Below are positions 1-5,261 of a DNA stretch of 5,261 nt, piece by piece. The stretch's first letter is position 1, and each line of letters starts with the position of its first letter. Below the pieces are notes generated by a model that saw nothing but the letters and a program-made list of their open reading frames with translations, was not told the origin of the DNA and ran no database searches. Made by a program: the position numbers and the translations under genes. The DNA is from Bacillota bacterium (GTDB taxonomy: Bacteria; Bacillota; Bacilli; Bacillales_B; DSM-18226). The DNA is taken from assembly GCA_021821235.1 (NCBI GenBank), contig JAKACS010000291.1, positions 1 to 5,261 of the forward strand, written 5' to 3'.

Positions 1-38
1 GCAAAGAGGCAGATCAAATCGAAGTGGAGAGATTATAA
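1..38 (+). CDS. feoA: Ferrous iron transport protein A, C-terminal end (partial)
   Basis: Only the last 11 complete codons are present, reading KEADQIEVERL and ending in TAA. The pattern of an alternating charged and hydrophobic 'EA..I.VE..' ending is what I expect at the C-terminus of FeoA, where the last beta strand of its small SH3-like domain lies. The stop codon shares its final A with the feoB ATG (TAATG), the arrangement expected for translationally coupled feoA-feoB. FeoA is a cytosolic protein of about 75 residues thought to assist or regulate FeoB. The identification rests mostly on position directly upstream of feoB and only partly on the short peptide. Another small upstream protein cannot be excluded. 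Confidence 0.7.
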   Translation, partial: KEADQIEVERL

Positions 39-2041
39 TGGAAGTCGCACTGATCGGAAATCCGAATACTGGTAAAACTTCATTGTTTAATAATTTAACA
101 GGTTCCTATGAATACGTTGGGAATTGGAGCGGTGTGACGGTCGAAAAAAAGGTTGGCATCTTAAAAAACAACGGCGGCAATTTGATTGACTTGCCTGGTG
201 TGTATACGCTTAACCCGCTCTCGAAAGACGAAGGAGTTGTTACCTCCTTTTTCTTAAACGATTCAGTCGACCGCTTTTTAAATATTTTGGATGCATCGCA
301 ATTGGAGAGAAATTTGCATTTGACAATCCAATTGCTTGAGTTTGAAAAGCCAATGCTTGTCGGCTTAAATATGGTGGATGTAGCCAGACAACGCGGGATT
401 CAAATCGATGTTGAAAAATTTTCCCAAATCATCAGCGCACCGGTTGTACCAGTTGTAGCGCGGAGCGGAAAAGGCTGTGACCAACTTGTTCAAGTAATGG
501 CTGCCAACGTGGAAGCAGATAAACCGAAACATTTGATTTACTATGGCAAGGAAATTGAGGAAGGGGTTTCAAGACTTTCACAGCTCATTACAGGAAAAAC
601 CGACCATTCCACAAGATGGCTCGGATTGCAGTGGTTGGAAGGGAACCAATACGTGAAAGATTTTTTGAATAAAATTGCCCCTGCTGCAATGCTGGATGCT
701 ATTTTTCAAGAGACAGAAAGCAAAATAAAGCAGAATGACGAAGTGAAGTCGCTTCCCCATTTTATCTATCAAAAAAGAAAAGAAGCAATTGAAAAAATTT
801 TAGCGCAAACTGTAAAAAAACAAAATGCTGTCATCCCTCTGACCGAAAAGATTGATGCCATTGTGACAAACCGCTATTTGGGGATGCCGATTTTTTTATT
901 GTTCATGTATTTGATATTTATGCTTACATTTGATTGGCTCGGAACGCCGCTGTCCGATGCACTTGATGTGTTTTTAACAGGCCCGGTTACAGCTGGTTTT
1001 GAAACGATATTACGGGCTGTTCACGCCTCTGAATTTATCCGTGCTCTGATTATTGAAGGACTTGTAGCCGGTGTCGGTGGTGTTCTTGTGTTTGCCCCGC
1101 AAATTTTTATTATGTTTTTCTTTATATCGTTATTGGAAGATTCGGGCTATATGGCACGGGTGGCGCTTGTAATGGATCGAATCATGGAAGCGGTTGGTTC
1201 GAATGGCAAAGCATTTATCCCAATGATGATTGGTTTCGGCTGCAATGTTCCGGGAATTATGTCTGCGCGAACAATTGAAACACCAAGGGAGCGGCTGTTA
1301 ACGATCTTACTGACGCCGTTAATGTCTTGCTCGGCAAGGCTGCCTGTGTATGCATTGTTTGTTGGCGCCTTTTTTGCTGGCCAAAAGGCAGCAATCGTAT
1401 TAAGTCTGTATGTAATTGGGATTTTGGTTGCATTTGTGCTCGCCAAAGTTTTTACTTCCACGCTTTTAAAATCGGAAACTTCATTGTTTGTGATTGAACT
1501 TCCTCCGTACCGGCTGCCGCAGTTTCAATCGCTGTGGCGTAGTACCTGGGATAAGGGAAAAGGTTTTATCCGCAAGGCAGGAACGTTTATTTTTGCCGGA
1601 TCGGTGTTCATTTGGCTTCTGTCCTATGCAGGTCCGTCCGGATTAAAGGTTGAGATGAATGAAAGCTTTTTAGCAGCAATTGGCAATGTTCTGGCTCCCA
1701 TTTTACGACCGCTCGGCTTTGGCACATGGCAGGCAGCTGCTTCATTAATTACCGGATTTTTAGCAAAAGAAGCGATTATTTCAACAATGAACATTATTTA
1801 TTTTGTTCCAAATGCAACGAGCCTTCAAGGGCTGTTGGCTTCGTACTATACACCTCTAGCCGCATACAGCTTTATGGTCTTTATTTTATTGTATATACCA
1901 TGTTTAGCAACGACCGCAACAATTCTCAAGGAAACGGGATCAAAAAAATGGACAGCCTTTGCGATCGGCTATGCGCTGACAATTGCCTACTCGCTGGCAT
2001 TTATTGTCTATCAAGGTGGAAAATTGCTGGGGTTTGTTTGA
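38..2041 (+). CDS. feoB: Ferrous iron transport protein B (Fe(II) permease with N-terminal GTPase)
   Basis: This 667-residue inner-membrane protein imports Fe(II), with an N-terminal G domain controlling the permease. Visible G motifs are G1 GNPNTGKTS (residues 7-15), the G2 Thr in GVTVE (32-36), G3 DLPG (51-54), G4 NMVD (111-114) and a G5-like VVARSGKG (139-146). A soluble, mainly helical linker follows at about 160-265. Membrane segments begin near residue 283. The first gate region carries EDSGYMAR (367-374), the conserved Cys in GCNVPG (401-406) and a second Cys in MSCSARLP (429-436). The second gate region holds GFLAKE (573-578). Length is normal for the family, which is often 640-770 residues. 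The ATG is chosen because it follows GTGGAGAG with about 8 bases spacing and sits immediately before the G1 motif. It overlaps the upstream stop by one base, which suggests translational coupling. The gene is intact. Iron-dependent (Fur) control is usual for the family, but the operon promoter is outside the window. Confidence 0.97.
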   Translation: MEVALIGNPNTGKTSLFNNLTGSYEYVGNWSGVTVEKKVGILKNNGGNLIDLPGVYTLNPLSKDEGVVTSFFLNDSVDRFLNILDASQLERNLHLTIQLLEFEKPMLVGLNMVDVARQRGIQIDVEKFSQIISAPVVPVVARSGKGCDQLVQVMAANVEADKPKHLIYYGKEIEEGVSRLSQLITGKTDHSTRWLGLQWLEGNQYVKDFLNKIAPAAMLDAIFQETESKIKQNDEVKSLPHFIYQKRKEAIEKILAQTVKKQNAVIPLTEKIDAIVTNRYLGMPIFLLFMYLIFMLTFDWLGTPLSDALDVFLTGPVTAGFETILRAVHASEFIRALIIEGLVAGVGGVLVFAPQIFIMFFFISLLEDSGYMARVALVMDRIMEAVGSNGKAFIPMMIGFGCNVPGIMSARTIETPRERLLTILLTPLMSCSARLPVYALFVGAFFAGQKAAIVLSLYVIGILVAFVLAKVFTSTLLKSETSLFVIELPPYRLPQFQSLWRSTWDKGKGFIRKAGTFIFAGSVFIWLLSYAGPSGLKVEMNESFLAAIGNVLAPILRPLGFGTWQAAASLITGFLAKEAIISTMNIIYFVPNATSLQGLLASYYTPLAAYSFMVFILLYIPCLATTATILKETGSKKWTAFAIGYALTIAYSLAFIVYQGGKLLGFV

Positions 2042-2075
2042 GTGTTTAATAAAATATGGAAGAAGGTAGGAAGGA

Positions 2076-2240
2076 ATGATTGCAAATTTTGTTATTGGCA
2101 CGGTGATCTTCGGTTATGCAGGCTGGGCGCTTGTACGCTATATTCAAAAATCAAAAAAAGGAAAATGTGCTGCATGTGATGTGAACAAATCATGTTCAAG
2201 TTCATGCTGTTCACCTGAGAAAAAGCCAGCCCACAGATAA
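2076..2240 (+). CDS. FeoB-associated Cys-rich membrane protein (54 aa)
   Basis: This small gene encodes 54 residues beginning MIANFVIGTVIFGYAGWALV. Residues 3-20 form a single hydrophobic membrane segment, followed by a basic stretch (RYIQKSKKGK, 21-30) and a Cys-rich tail with Cys at 31, 34, 40, 44 and 45 (C-x2-C-x5-C-x3-CC). The tail ends in a charged PEKKPAHR. This layout matches the FeoB-associated Cys-rich family of Firmicutes. The gene lies 34 bases after the feoB stop, so it is very probably in the same operon. The ATG is preceded by AAGGTAGGAAGG, a good ribosome site, and the same frame has an in-frame TAG at 2067, so no longer version is possible. The function of the family is not established. 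The Cys cluster suggests metal handling or redox sensing at the cytoplasmic mouth of FeoB, which is inference. It plays the positional role of FeoC but has no winged-helix fold that I can see. Confidence 0.9.
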   Translation: MIANFVIGTVIFGYAGWALVRYIQKSKKGKCAACDVNKSCSSSCCSPEKKPAHR

Positions 2241-2352
2241 TACGTACACTTTGAAAAAAATCTTTCGAAAGCATCCGTGCGATAATGGGTACGCTTGGAA
2301 CAACTGCAGTTTTTCACTAAAAGTCAAAAAACTTTCCTGTCCAATTGGTTTT

Positions 2353-2366
2353 GTGTAAAATTACAC
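2353..2366. promoter_or_regulatory. Inverted repeat, candidate operator of the HTH regulator
   Basis: GTGTAA and TTACAC form perfect 6-base arms separated by AA. The site ends 29 bases before the proposed GTG start of the HTH gene and overlaps a TAAAAT hexamer that could be its -10 element. XRE-family regulators commonly bind short dyads over their own promoters. The link to this regulator is inference from position, and the -35 partner is weak. Confidence 0.4.
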
Positions 2367-2378
2367 TAGACGGTTTTG

Positions 2379-2387
2379 AAGGAAGGG
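2379..2387 (+). promoter_or_regulatory. Ribosome binding site that decides the regulator start
   Basis: AAGGAAGGG lies 8 bases before the GTG at 2396 and 5 bases before the adjacent TTG at 2393. No comparable site precedes the farther-upstream TTG at 2345, and only a weak AGAAG precedes the internal ATG at 2417. The site therefore favours GTG 2396 (or TTG 2393) as start. Confidence 0.6.
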
Positions 2388-2395
2388 CTTATTTG

Positions 2396-2860
2396 GTGAA
2401 TAGAGAAGAAATCATTATGCAGGTGTCAGACAAGCTTCGCCTAATCCGTACAGAGGCAGGATATACACAGGATAAAATGGCCGAGATCATCGGTGTTTCG
2501 AAAAAAACTCTTGTCCAAATTGAAAAAGGAAGGGTGTTTGCCAACTGGGCAGCAGTTGTTTCAATTTGCGCACTGTTTCGCGAAACCGAGACTGTCCAAT
2601 TTCTATTCGGCAACGAACCGTTAGAGGTATTGGAGACAGTCGCCCGAGAAGGAATTGATGTAAGAAAAAAGAAGGCTTTAGGCGGAAAGATATGGTGGAG
2701 AGAAATCTCGCAGAAGAATGGCTATATTTTGCAGCAAAATATTCTTAGCAAGCATTTTCGGATTGTTGACGATAAAAATTACCGAGTGTTCAGCAGCTTT
2801 GACGAGAAATCTTCTAAAATGCGGTTTAAGGAACTAACAAAACAACAAACACAGAAATAG
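2396..2860 (+). CDS. XRE/Cro-family helix-turn-helix transcriptional regulator
   Basis: A 154-residue protein (from GTG 2396) with an N-terminal DNA-binding domain of the lambda Cro/XRE type. The domain spans about residues 11-70: LRLIRTEAGYTQDKMAEIIG, then GVSKKTLVQIEKGR (33-46), which contain the usual 'sQe.lA..igvs...i..iE.G' pattern. The C-terminal half (about 75-154) has no motif I can assign to a ligand. It contains a distinctive GGKIWWREI (96-104) and a basic, polar end. I recall similar small HTH proteins in Bacillaceae but know of no characterised function. It lies 155 bases after the Feo genes without an obvious terminator between them, and is followed by its own terminator. An inverted repeat just upstream may be its operator. 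Start choice: GTG 2396 has the good ribosome site. TTG 2393 is nearly equivalent, ATG 2417 would give 147 residues, and the upstream TTG 2345 lacks a ribosome site. A role in iron control is possible but only suggested by position. Confidence 0.88.
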   Translation: MNREEIIMQVSDKLRLIRTEAGYTQDKMAEIIGVSKKTLVQIEKGRVFANWAAVVSICALFRETETVQFLFGNEPLEVLETVAREGIDVRKKKALGGKIWWREISQKNGYILQQNILSKHFRIVDDKNYRVFSSFDEKSSKMRFKELTKQQTQK

Positions 2861-2886
2861 CAGAGTCCTTGGCTCTGTTTTTTTTA
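2861..2886 (+). terminator. Rho-independent terminator after the HTH regulator
   Basis: CAGAGTCCTTGGCTCTG forms a 7-pair stem (CAGAGTC with GGCTCTG, one T-G wobble) with a three-base CTT loop, followed directly by nine T residues (2878-2886). It begins at the base after the regulator's TAG stop. It should end the transcript of the regulator and of any read-through from the Feo operon, and insulate the penicillin-binding protein gene. Confidence 0.92.
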
Positions 2887-2908
2887 TACCCCCATAAAGT
2901 GGCTCGGT

Positions 2909-2935
2909 TTGTCGAAAATTTTGTATTGGTATGAT
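2909..2935 (+). promoter_or_regulatory. Candidate sigma-A promoter with extended -10 for the penicillin-binding protein gene
   Basis: TATGAT (2930-2935, five of six matches to TATAAT) is preceded by TG at 2927-2928 with one base between, giving an extended -10. A weak -35, TTGTCG (2909-2914), lies at a short 15-base spacing. Transcription would start near 2942 and leave a leader of about 70 bases. Because the gene is cut off from upstream genes by the terminator at 2861-2886, a promoter is required in this stretch. This is the best match I see, but sporulation-type promoters were not clearly excluded. Confidence 0.5.
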
Positions 2936-2985
2936 TACCTGGAAAAGAGTAAATATTTCCTATTATGGGTAAAAGAAAATGTGGT

Positions 2986-3002
2986 TAATAATGGGGTTAT
3001 TA
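2986..3002. repeat. AT-rich inverted repeat in the leader of the penicillin-binding protein gene
   Basis: TAATAA and TTATTA form 6-base arms around a TGGGG loop. The right arm touches the ribosome site at 3002-3008. The stem is made only of A-T pairs, so as RNA it would be weak. It could instead be a protein-binding dyad. Chance occurrence is quite possible in AT-rich leader DNA. Confidence 0.3.
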
Positions 3003-3008
3003 GAGGTG
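3002..3008 (+). promoter_or_regulatory. Ribosome binding site that decides the penicillin-binding protein start
   Basis: AGAGGTG lies 5 bases before ATG 3014 and closely matches the AGGAGGTG consensus. The open frame extends upstream to a TTG at 2909, but that codon has no ribosome site and falls within the probable promoter. Confidence 0.7.
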
Positions 3009-3013
3009 CATCG

Positions 3014-5059
3014 ATGAAGAGAGTTTTACAAAATTGGAAAAAATGGCATATGACGCAAATTCTCATTCTCTTTTTTTTACTAATAGTATTAGTCTTTTTT
3101 ACTATTCTTCAATCCTTCGCAAATAATGTGGATATTTCTGCCCTTAAGCTTGAGGTTCCCCAAGCGACTGTTTTTTATGATAAAAATAGCAAGGTGGCAA
3201 GCAAAGTATCCGCAAATCGAAATGAAGGGGTTTCGTTCAAGCAAGTTCCCTTAAATCTGCAGCATGCTGTTGTCGCGATTGAGGACCGCCGTTTTTATGA
3301 GCACCATGGAATTGATTTTATCGGGATTGCCCGTGCGCTCTTCCGCAATATAAAAGCCGGGGGTACAGTGGAAGGCGGGAGCACAATTACCCAGCAACTT
3401 GCCAAAAATGTGTTTTTAAACCCAAAGAAAACGTATAAGCGGAAACTCGATGAAATTTTTATCGCACGAAAAATTGAGAAAAAATATACGAAATCGGAAA
3501 TCATGCAAATGTATTTGAATCAAATTTACTTTGGGGATGGCGCCTGGGGGATTAAGAAGGCTGCCCAAAAGTATTTTGGCAAAGACGTTAAAAATCTTTC
3601 TTTAAGCGAATCCGCCATGCTTGCCGGGCTTATCAAAGCACCATCTGCCTTAAATCCGTACAATCATATGGAAAAAGCAGAGCAAAGGCGCGACGTTGTT
3701 TTAGCTACTATGAAGGAGCAAGGATTTATTACGGAGAAACAGCTTGAAAAGGCAAAGGCCGAAAAGCTTGTTCTTCAAGACAAGGGGGGAGATCCATTCC
3801 GCGGGAAATATCCGTATTATGTGGATCAAGTCTTGGGGGAGGCCATTGAGAAGTACGGCTTATCACAGGATGATTTGCTGACGGGTGGGTACAAAATTTA
3901 CACAGAACTTGATCAAGCAATGCAAACTGCTGCGGAAAAAACGTATCAAAACGATACCTTTTTTCCAAAAGGCAGCGATCGTCTTGTCCAAAGCGGGGCT
4001 GTTTTAGAGGATCCAAAAACGGGAGGAATTCGGGCGATTATTGGCGGAAGAGGCGAGCATACGTTTAGAGGATACAATCGTGCGTCTCAATTAAAAGCCC
4101 AGCCTGGGTCTTCTTTTAAACCAATTGCCGTTTATACACCTGCACTGGAAGAAGGGTGGAAAATGACGGACATGTTAAAGGATGAACCAATGAAATTCGG
4201 TGATTATGAGCCGAGCAATTACAATGCCCAATATGCAGGCGAAGTGCCGATGTATCAGGCCGTGATCGAGTCAAAAAATGTACCCGCTGTTTGGTTATTA
4301 AATGAACTAGGTTTGGAAAAAGGCTTGGATTCCAGCAAGCGATTCGGCATCCCGCTCGAAAAAGGCGACCGCAATTTGTCGCTTGCACTAGGCGGTTTGG
4401 AAAAAGGCGTCTCTCCTGTGAACATGGCTGAAGCTTTCGCCGTATTTCCGAACAATGGCATACGGATAGAAAGCCATGTTATTCGGAAAATTGTCGATGC
4501 AGACGGCAAAATTGTTGCACAGTGGAAGGAAAAGAAACAAAGAGTAACAACCAAATCCGTCTCCGATGAGATGACTGCTATGTTGTTGGGCGTTGTCAAG
4601 TACGGTACCGGAAAAGGAGCACAAATACCCGGCCGGGAAGTGGCAGGCAAAACCGGATCGACCCAAGTGCCGATTACAGGCATTAACGGAGTGAAAGATC
4701 AATGGTTTGTCGGCTATACACCACAGTTGGTCGGTGCGGTATGGGTTGGCTATGATAAGACCGATGAAAAGCATTATTTAACAACGACAAGCAGCGAGGG
4801 AGCCGCAATCGTTTTCCGCGAATTAATGGCTGAGGCGTTGCAGAATACGGCACCAGCCCGTTTCAATGTCCCTTCTATTGATCCGTACATGGAGCAAAAA
4901 CAGACAGAAGAACAGCAAAATAACAATGTTAATTTTGGATATCAGTTAAATGAAGAAGTCAAAAAGTTACGCGACAAATGGGAAAAACAAAAAGAAAAAT
5001 GGGGGAAGAAGTGGAAAGAAAAGGGCAAAGGAAAAGGCAATGACGGCGAAGGTGTTTGA
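3014..5059 (+). CDS. Class A penicillin-binding protein (bifunctional transglycosylase/transpeptidase, PbpF/PBP1A-like)
   Basis: A 681-residue cell-wall enzyme that polymerises lipid II glycan strands and cross-links their peptides outside the membrane. A short basic cytoplasmic N-terminus precedes one membrane anchor (about 13-35). The GT51 transglycosylase domain follows, with [12 protein letters not shown] (90-101, catalytic Glu90), [12 protein letters not shown] (121-132), RKLDE (143-147, second Glu147), and MYLNQIYFG (166-174). The transpeptidase domain carries the SxxK motif SSFK (366-369, nucleophile Ser366), SKN (420-422) and KTGST (546-550). All catalytic residues are present. The overall pattern, including [11 protein letters not shown] (458-468), most resembles B. 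subtilis PbpF (PBP2c) as I remember it. However, instead of a folded C-terminal extension this protein ends in a Lys/Trp-rich tail (about 648-681). PbpF in B. subtilis is linked to spore wall synthesis, but I do not infer that role here. ATG 3014 is chosen over an in-frame TTG at 2909 because of AGAGGTG 5 bases upstream and the position of the membrane anchor. The gene is probably transcribed alone. Confidence 0.95.
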   Translation: MKRVLQNWKKWHMTQILILFFLLIVLVFFTILQSFANNVDISALKLEVPQATVFYDKNSKVASKVSANRNEGVSFKQVPLNLQHAVVAIEDRRFYEHHGIDFIGIARALFRNIKAGGTVEGGSTITQQLAKNVFLNPKKTYKRKLDEIFIARKIEKKYTKSEIMQMYLNQIYFGDGAWGIKKAAQKYFGKDVKNLSLSESAMLAGLIKAPSALNPYNHMEKAEQRRDVVLATMKEQGFITEKQLEKAKAEKLVLQDKGGDPFRGKYPYYVDQVLGEAIEKYGLSQDDLLTGGYKIYTELDQAMQTAAEKTYQNDTFFPKGSDRLVQSGAVLEDPKTGGIRAIIGGRGEHTFRGYNRASQLKAQPGSSFKPIAVYTPALEEGWKMTDMLKDEPMKFGDYEPSNYNAQYAGEVPMYQAVIESKNVPAVWLLNELGLEKGLDSSKRFGIPLEKGDRNLSLALGGLEKGVSPVNMAEAFAVFPNNGIRIESHVIRKIVDADGKIVAQWKEKKQRVTTKSVSDEMTAMLLGVVKYGTGKGAQIPGREVAGKTGSTQVPITGINGVKDQWFVGYTPQLVGAVWVGYDKTDEKHYLTTTSSEGAAIVFRELMAEALQNTAPARFNVPSIDPYMEQKQTEEQQNNNVNFGYQLNEEVKKLRDKWEKQKEKWGKKWKEKGKGKGNDGEGV

Positions 5060-5115
5060 TAAACACACTAACATAGGCTTTGCTCACAGCCCAAACAGCA
5101 TCATTGCCCTTTTTA
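5036..5115 (+). terminator. Possible multi-stem terminator overlapping the end of the penicillin-binding protein gene
   Basis: GGCAATGA (5036-5043, inside the last codons) is perfectly complementary to TCATTGCC (5101-5108), which is followed by CTTTTTATTTTTA. Between the arms are a perfect GTGTTT-GAT-AAACAC hairpin over the stop codon (5052-5066) and a weak GGCT/AGCC stem (5076-5079 with 5088-5091). The whole could fold as a branched structure ending in a T-rich run. It is not a canonical compact terminator because the outer loop is 57 bases long, so termination is only a plausible reading. Confidence 0.4.
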
Positions 5116-5126
5116 TTTTTATCGCA

Positions 5127-5261
5127 GCCGGTTCGGTGGTCGATAAGAACCATTCATAATGCCTAATAAGCGGGAAACTGGTTAGGAACGGTCAATAAGA
5201 ACCGTTCATAGAGCCCGATGAGCGGGAAACTGGTTAGGAACGGTCAATAAGAGCTGTTCAT
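5127..5261. repeat. Tandem array of 52-base units, cut by the window edge
   Basis: Two full units (5141-5192 and 5193-5244) are followed by the first 17 bases of a third (5245-5261). They are preceded by a degenerate end of an earlier unit (5127-5140, resembling the unit end with a two-base gap). The two full units match at 45 of 52 positions, and their last 24 bases are identical. Each junction can form a hairpin with an 8-base loop of the form CRATAAGA: 5135-5140 with 5149-5154, 5186-5192 with 5201-5207, and 5238-5244 with 5253-5259. The period is not a multiple of three, and stops occur in the frames, so the array is not coding. The array must continue beyond the window or end just past it. 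Its function is unknown. Confidence 0.85.

Larger units (their letters stand above)
2241..2395. other. Intergenic gap between the Feo operon and the regulator gene
   Basis: No coding sequence is apparent in these 155 bases. I see a perfect 10-base palindrome CTTTCGAAAG (2262-2271), a weak AAAGT/ACTTT hairpin (2320-2324 with 2331-2335), and a stronger GTGTAA-AA-TTACAC inverted repeat (2353-2366). None of the stems is followed by a T-run, so I see no rho-independent terminator for the Feo operon here. A TAAAAT -10-like hexamer (2356-2361) lies inside the last inverted repeat but has only a poor -35 partner (TTTCCT, 2333-2338). Confidence 0.6.

Noticed and set aside
1726..2049. 107-codon open frame inside feoB, + strand
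   Set aside because: It lies wholly in another frame of the well-supported feoB 3' end, has no recognisable domain, and shows no separate signals.
2281..2286. GATAAT as a Fur box half-site or -10 element
   Set aside because: Only one GATAAT hexamer is present, with no adjacent inverted or repeated copy as a Fur box needs. No acceptable -35 sits at the right distance (TTGAAA at 2251 would leave a 24-base spacer).
2320..2335. AAAGT-CAAAAA-ACTTT hairpin as Feo operon terminator
   Set aside because: The stem has only five mostly A-T pairs and no following T-run, so it would not be a stable terminator.
2345..2395. Longer HTH regulator starting at TTG 2345
   Set aside because: No ribosome site precedes it, and the extension would run through the inverted repeat and the real ribosome site at 2379-2387.
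2893..2901. CATAAAGTG as a sporulation sigma factor -10 for the penicillin-binding protein gene
   Set aside because: It partly matches sigma-E/F/G -10 patterns, but no matching -35 is found upstream, where the sequence is the terminator T-run.
2909..3013. Longer penicillin-binding protein starting at TTG 2909
   Set aside because: There is no ribosome site before the TTG, the extra 35 residues are unlike the family N-terminus, and the stretch contains the likely promoter. ATG 3014 has a good ribosome site.
4255..4774. Two long minus-strand open frames across the penicillin-binding protein gene
   Set aside because: They are opposite-strand shadows of the conserved transpeptidase region, with no recognisable family and no promoter or ribosome site of note.
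4950..5159. 69-codon + strand open frame running past the end of the penicillin-binding protein gene
   Set aside because: Its first half is a shifted reading of the Lys-rich tail, and the rest crosses the putative terminator stem and repeat array. No domain is visible.
5127..5261. CRISPR-like array
   Set aside because: The whole 52-base unit is repeated, including the less conserved first part (21 of 28 positions match), so there are no unrelated spacers. No cas genes are present.

Overview
The window reads as chromosomal DNA of a low-to-moderate GC Firmicute, most likely a member of the Bacillaceae. The evidence is AT-biased coding with strong purine-rich Shine-Dalgarno sites, use of GTG/TTG starts, an intrinsic terminator with a long T-run, and protein sequences of Bacillus type (FeoB with its small Cys-rich partner, and a PbpF-like class A penicillin-binding protein). 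All genes lie on the + strand. No species can be named from the sequence alone.

Region 1 (1-2240) is the end of a ferrous iron uptake operon. It holds the last codons of a probable feoA, a complete feoB whose ATG overlaps the feoA stop (TAATG), and, 34 bases further on, a 54-codon gene for a FeoB-associated Cys-rich membrane protein. Together these would import Fe(II): FeoB is the GTPase-linked permease, FeoA a cytosolic SH3-like accessory protein, and the small protein a membrane-anchored Cys-rich partner of unproven function. The operon promoter lies upstream of the window.

Region 2 (2241-2886) is a 155-base gap with short inverted repeats, then a small XRE/Cro-type helix-turn-helix regulator, then a clear rho-independent terminator. 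A GTGTAA-AA-TTACAC inverted repeat just upstream of the regulator is a candidate autoregulatory operator. No convincing terminator separates the Feo genes from the regulator, so read-through is possible.

Region 3 (2887-5059) is an independent unit. A probable extended -10 promoter and a leader of about 70 bases precede a bifunctional class A penicillin-binding protein (transglycosylase plus transpeptidase) with every catalytic motif intact and an unusual Lys/Trp-rich C-terminal tail.

Region 4 (5060-5261) is non-coding. It starts with a possible multi-stem terminator that overlaps the end of the penicillin-binding protein gene. It then enters a tandem array of 52-base units that runs off the window edge. 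Each unit junction can form a hairpin, and the stem is kept by one paired change and several G-U wobbles. This array is the least explained part of the window. The rest looks like ordinary Bacillaceae housekeeping content, and I see no evidence of a novel multi-gene system.
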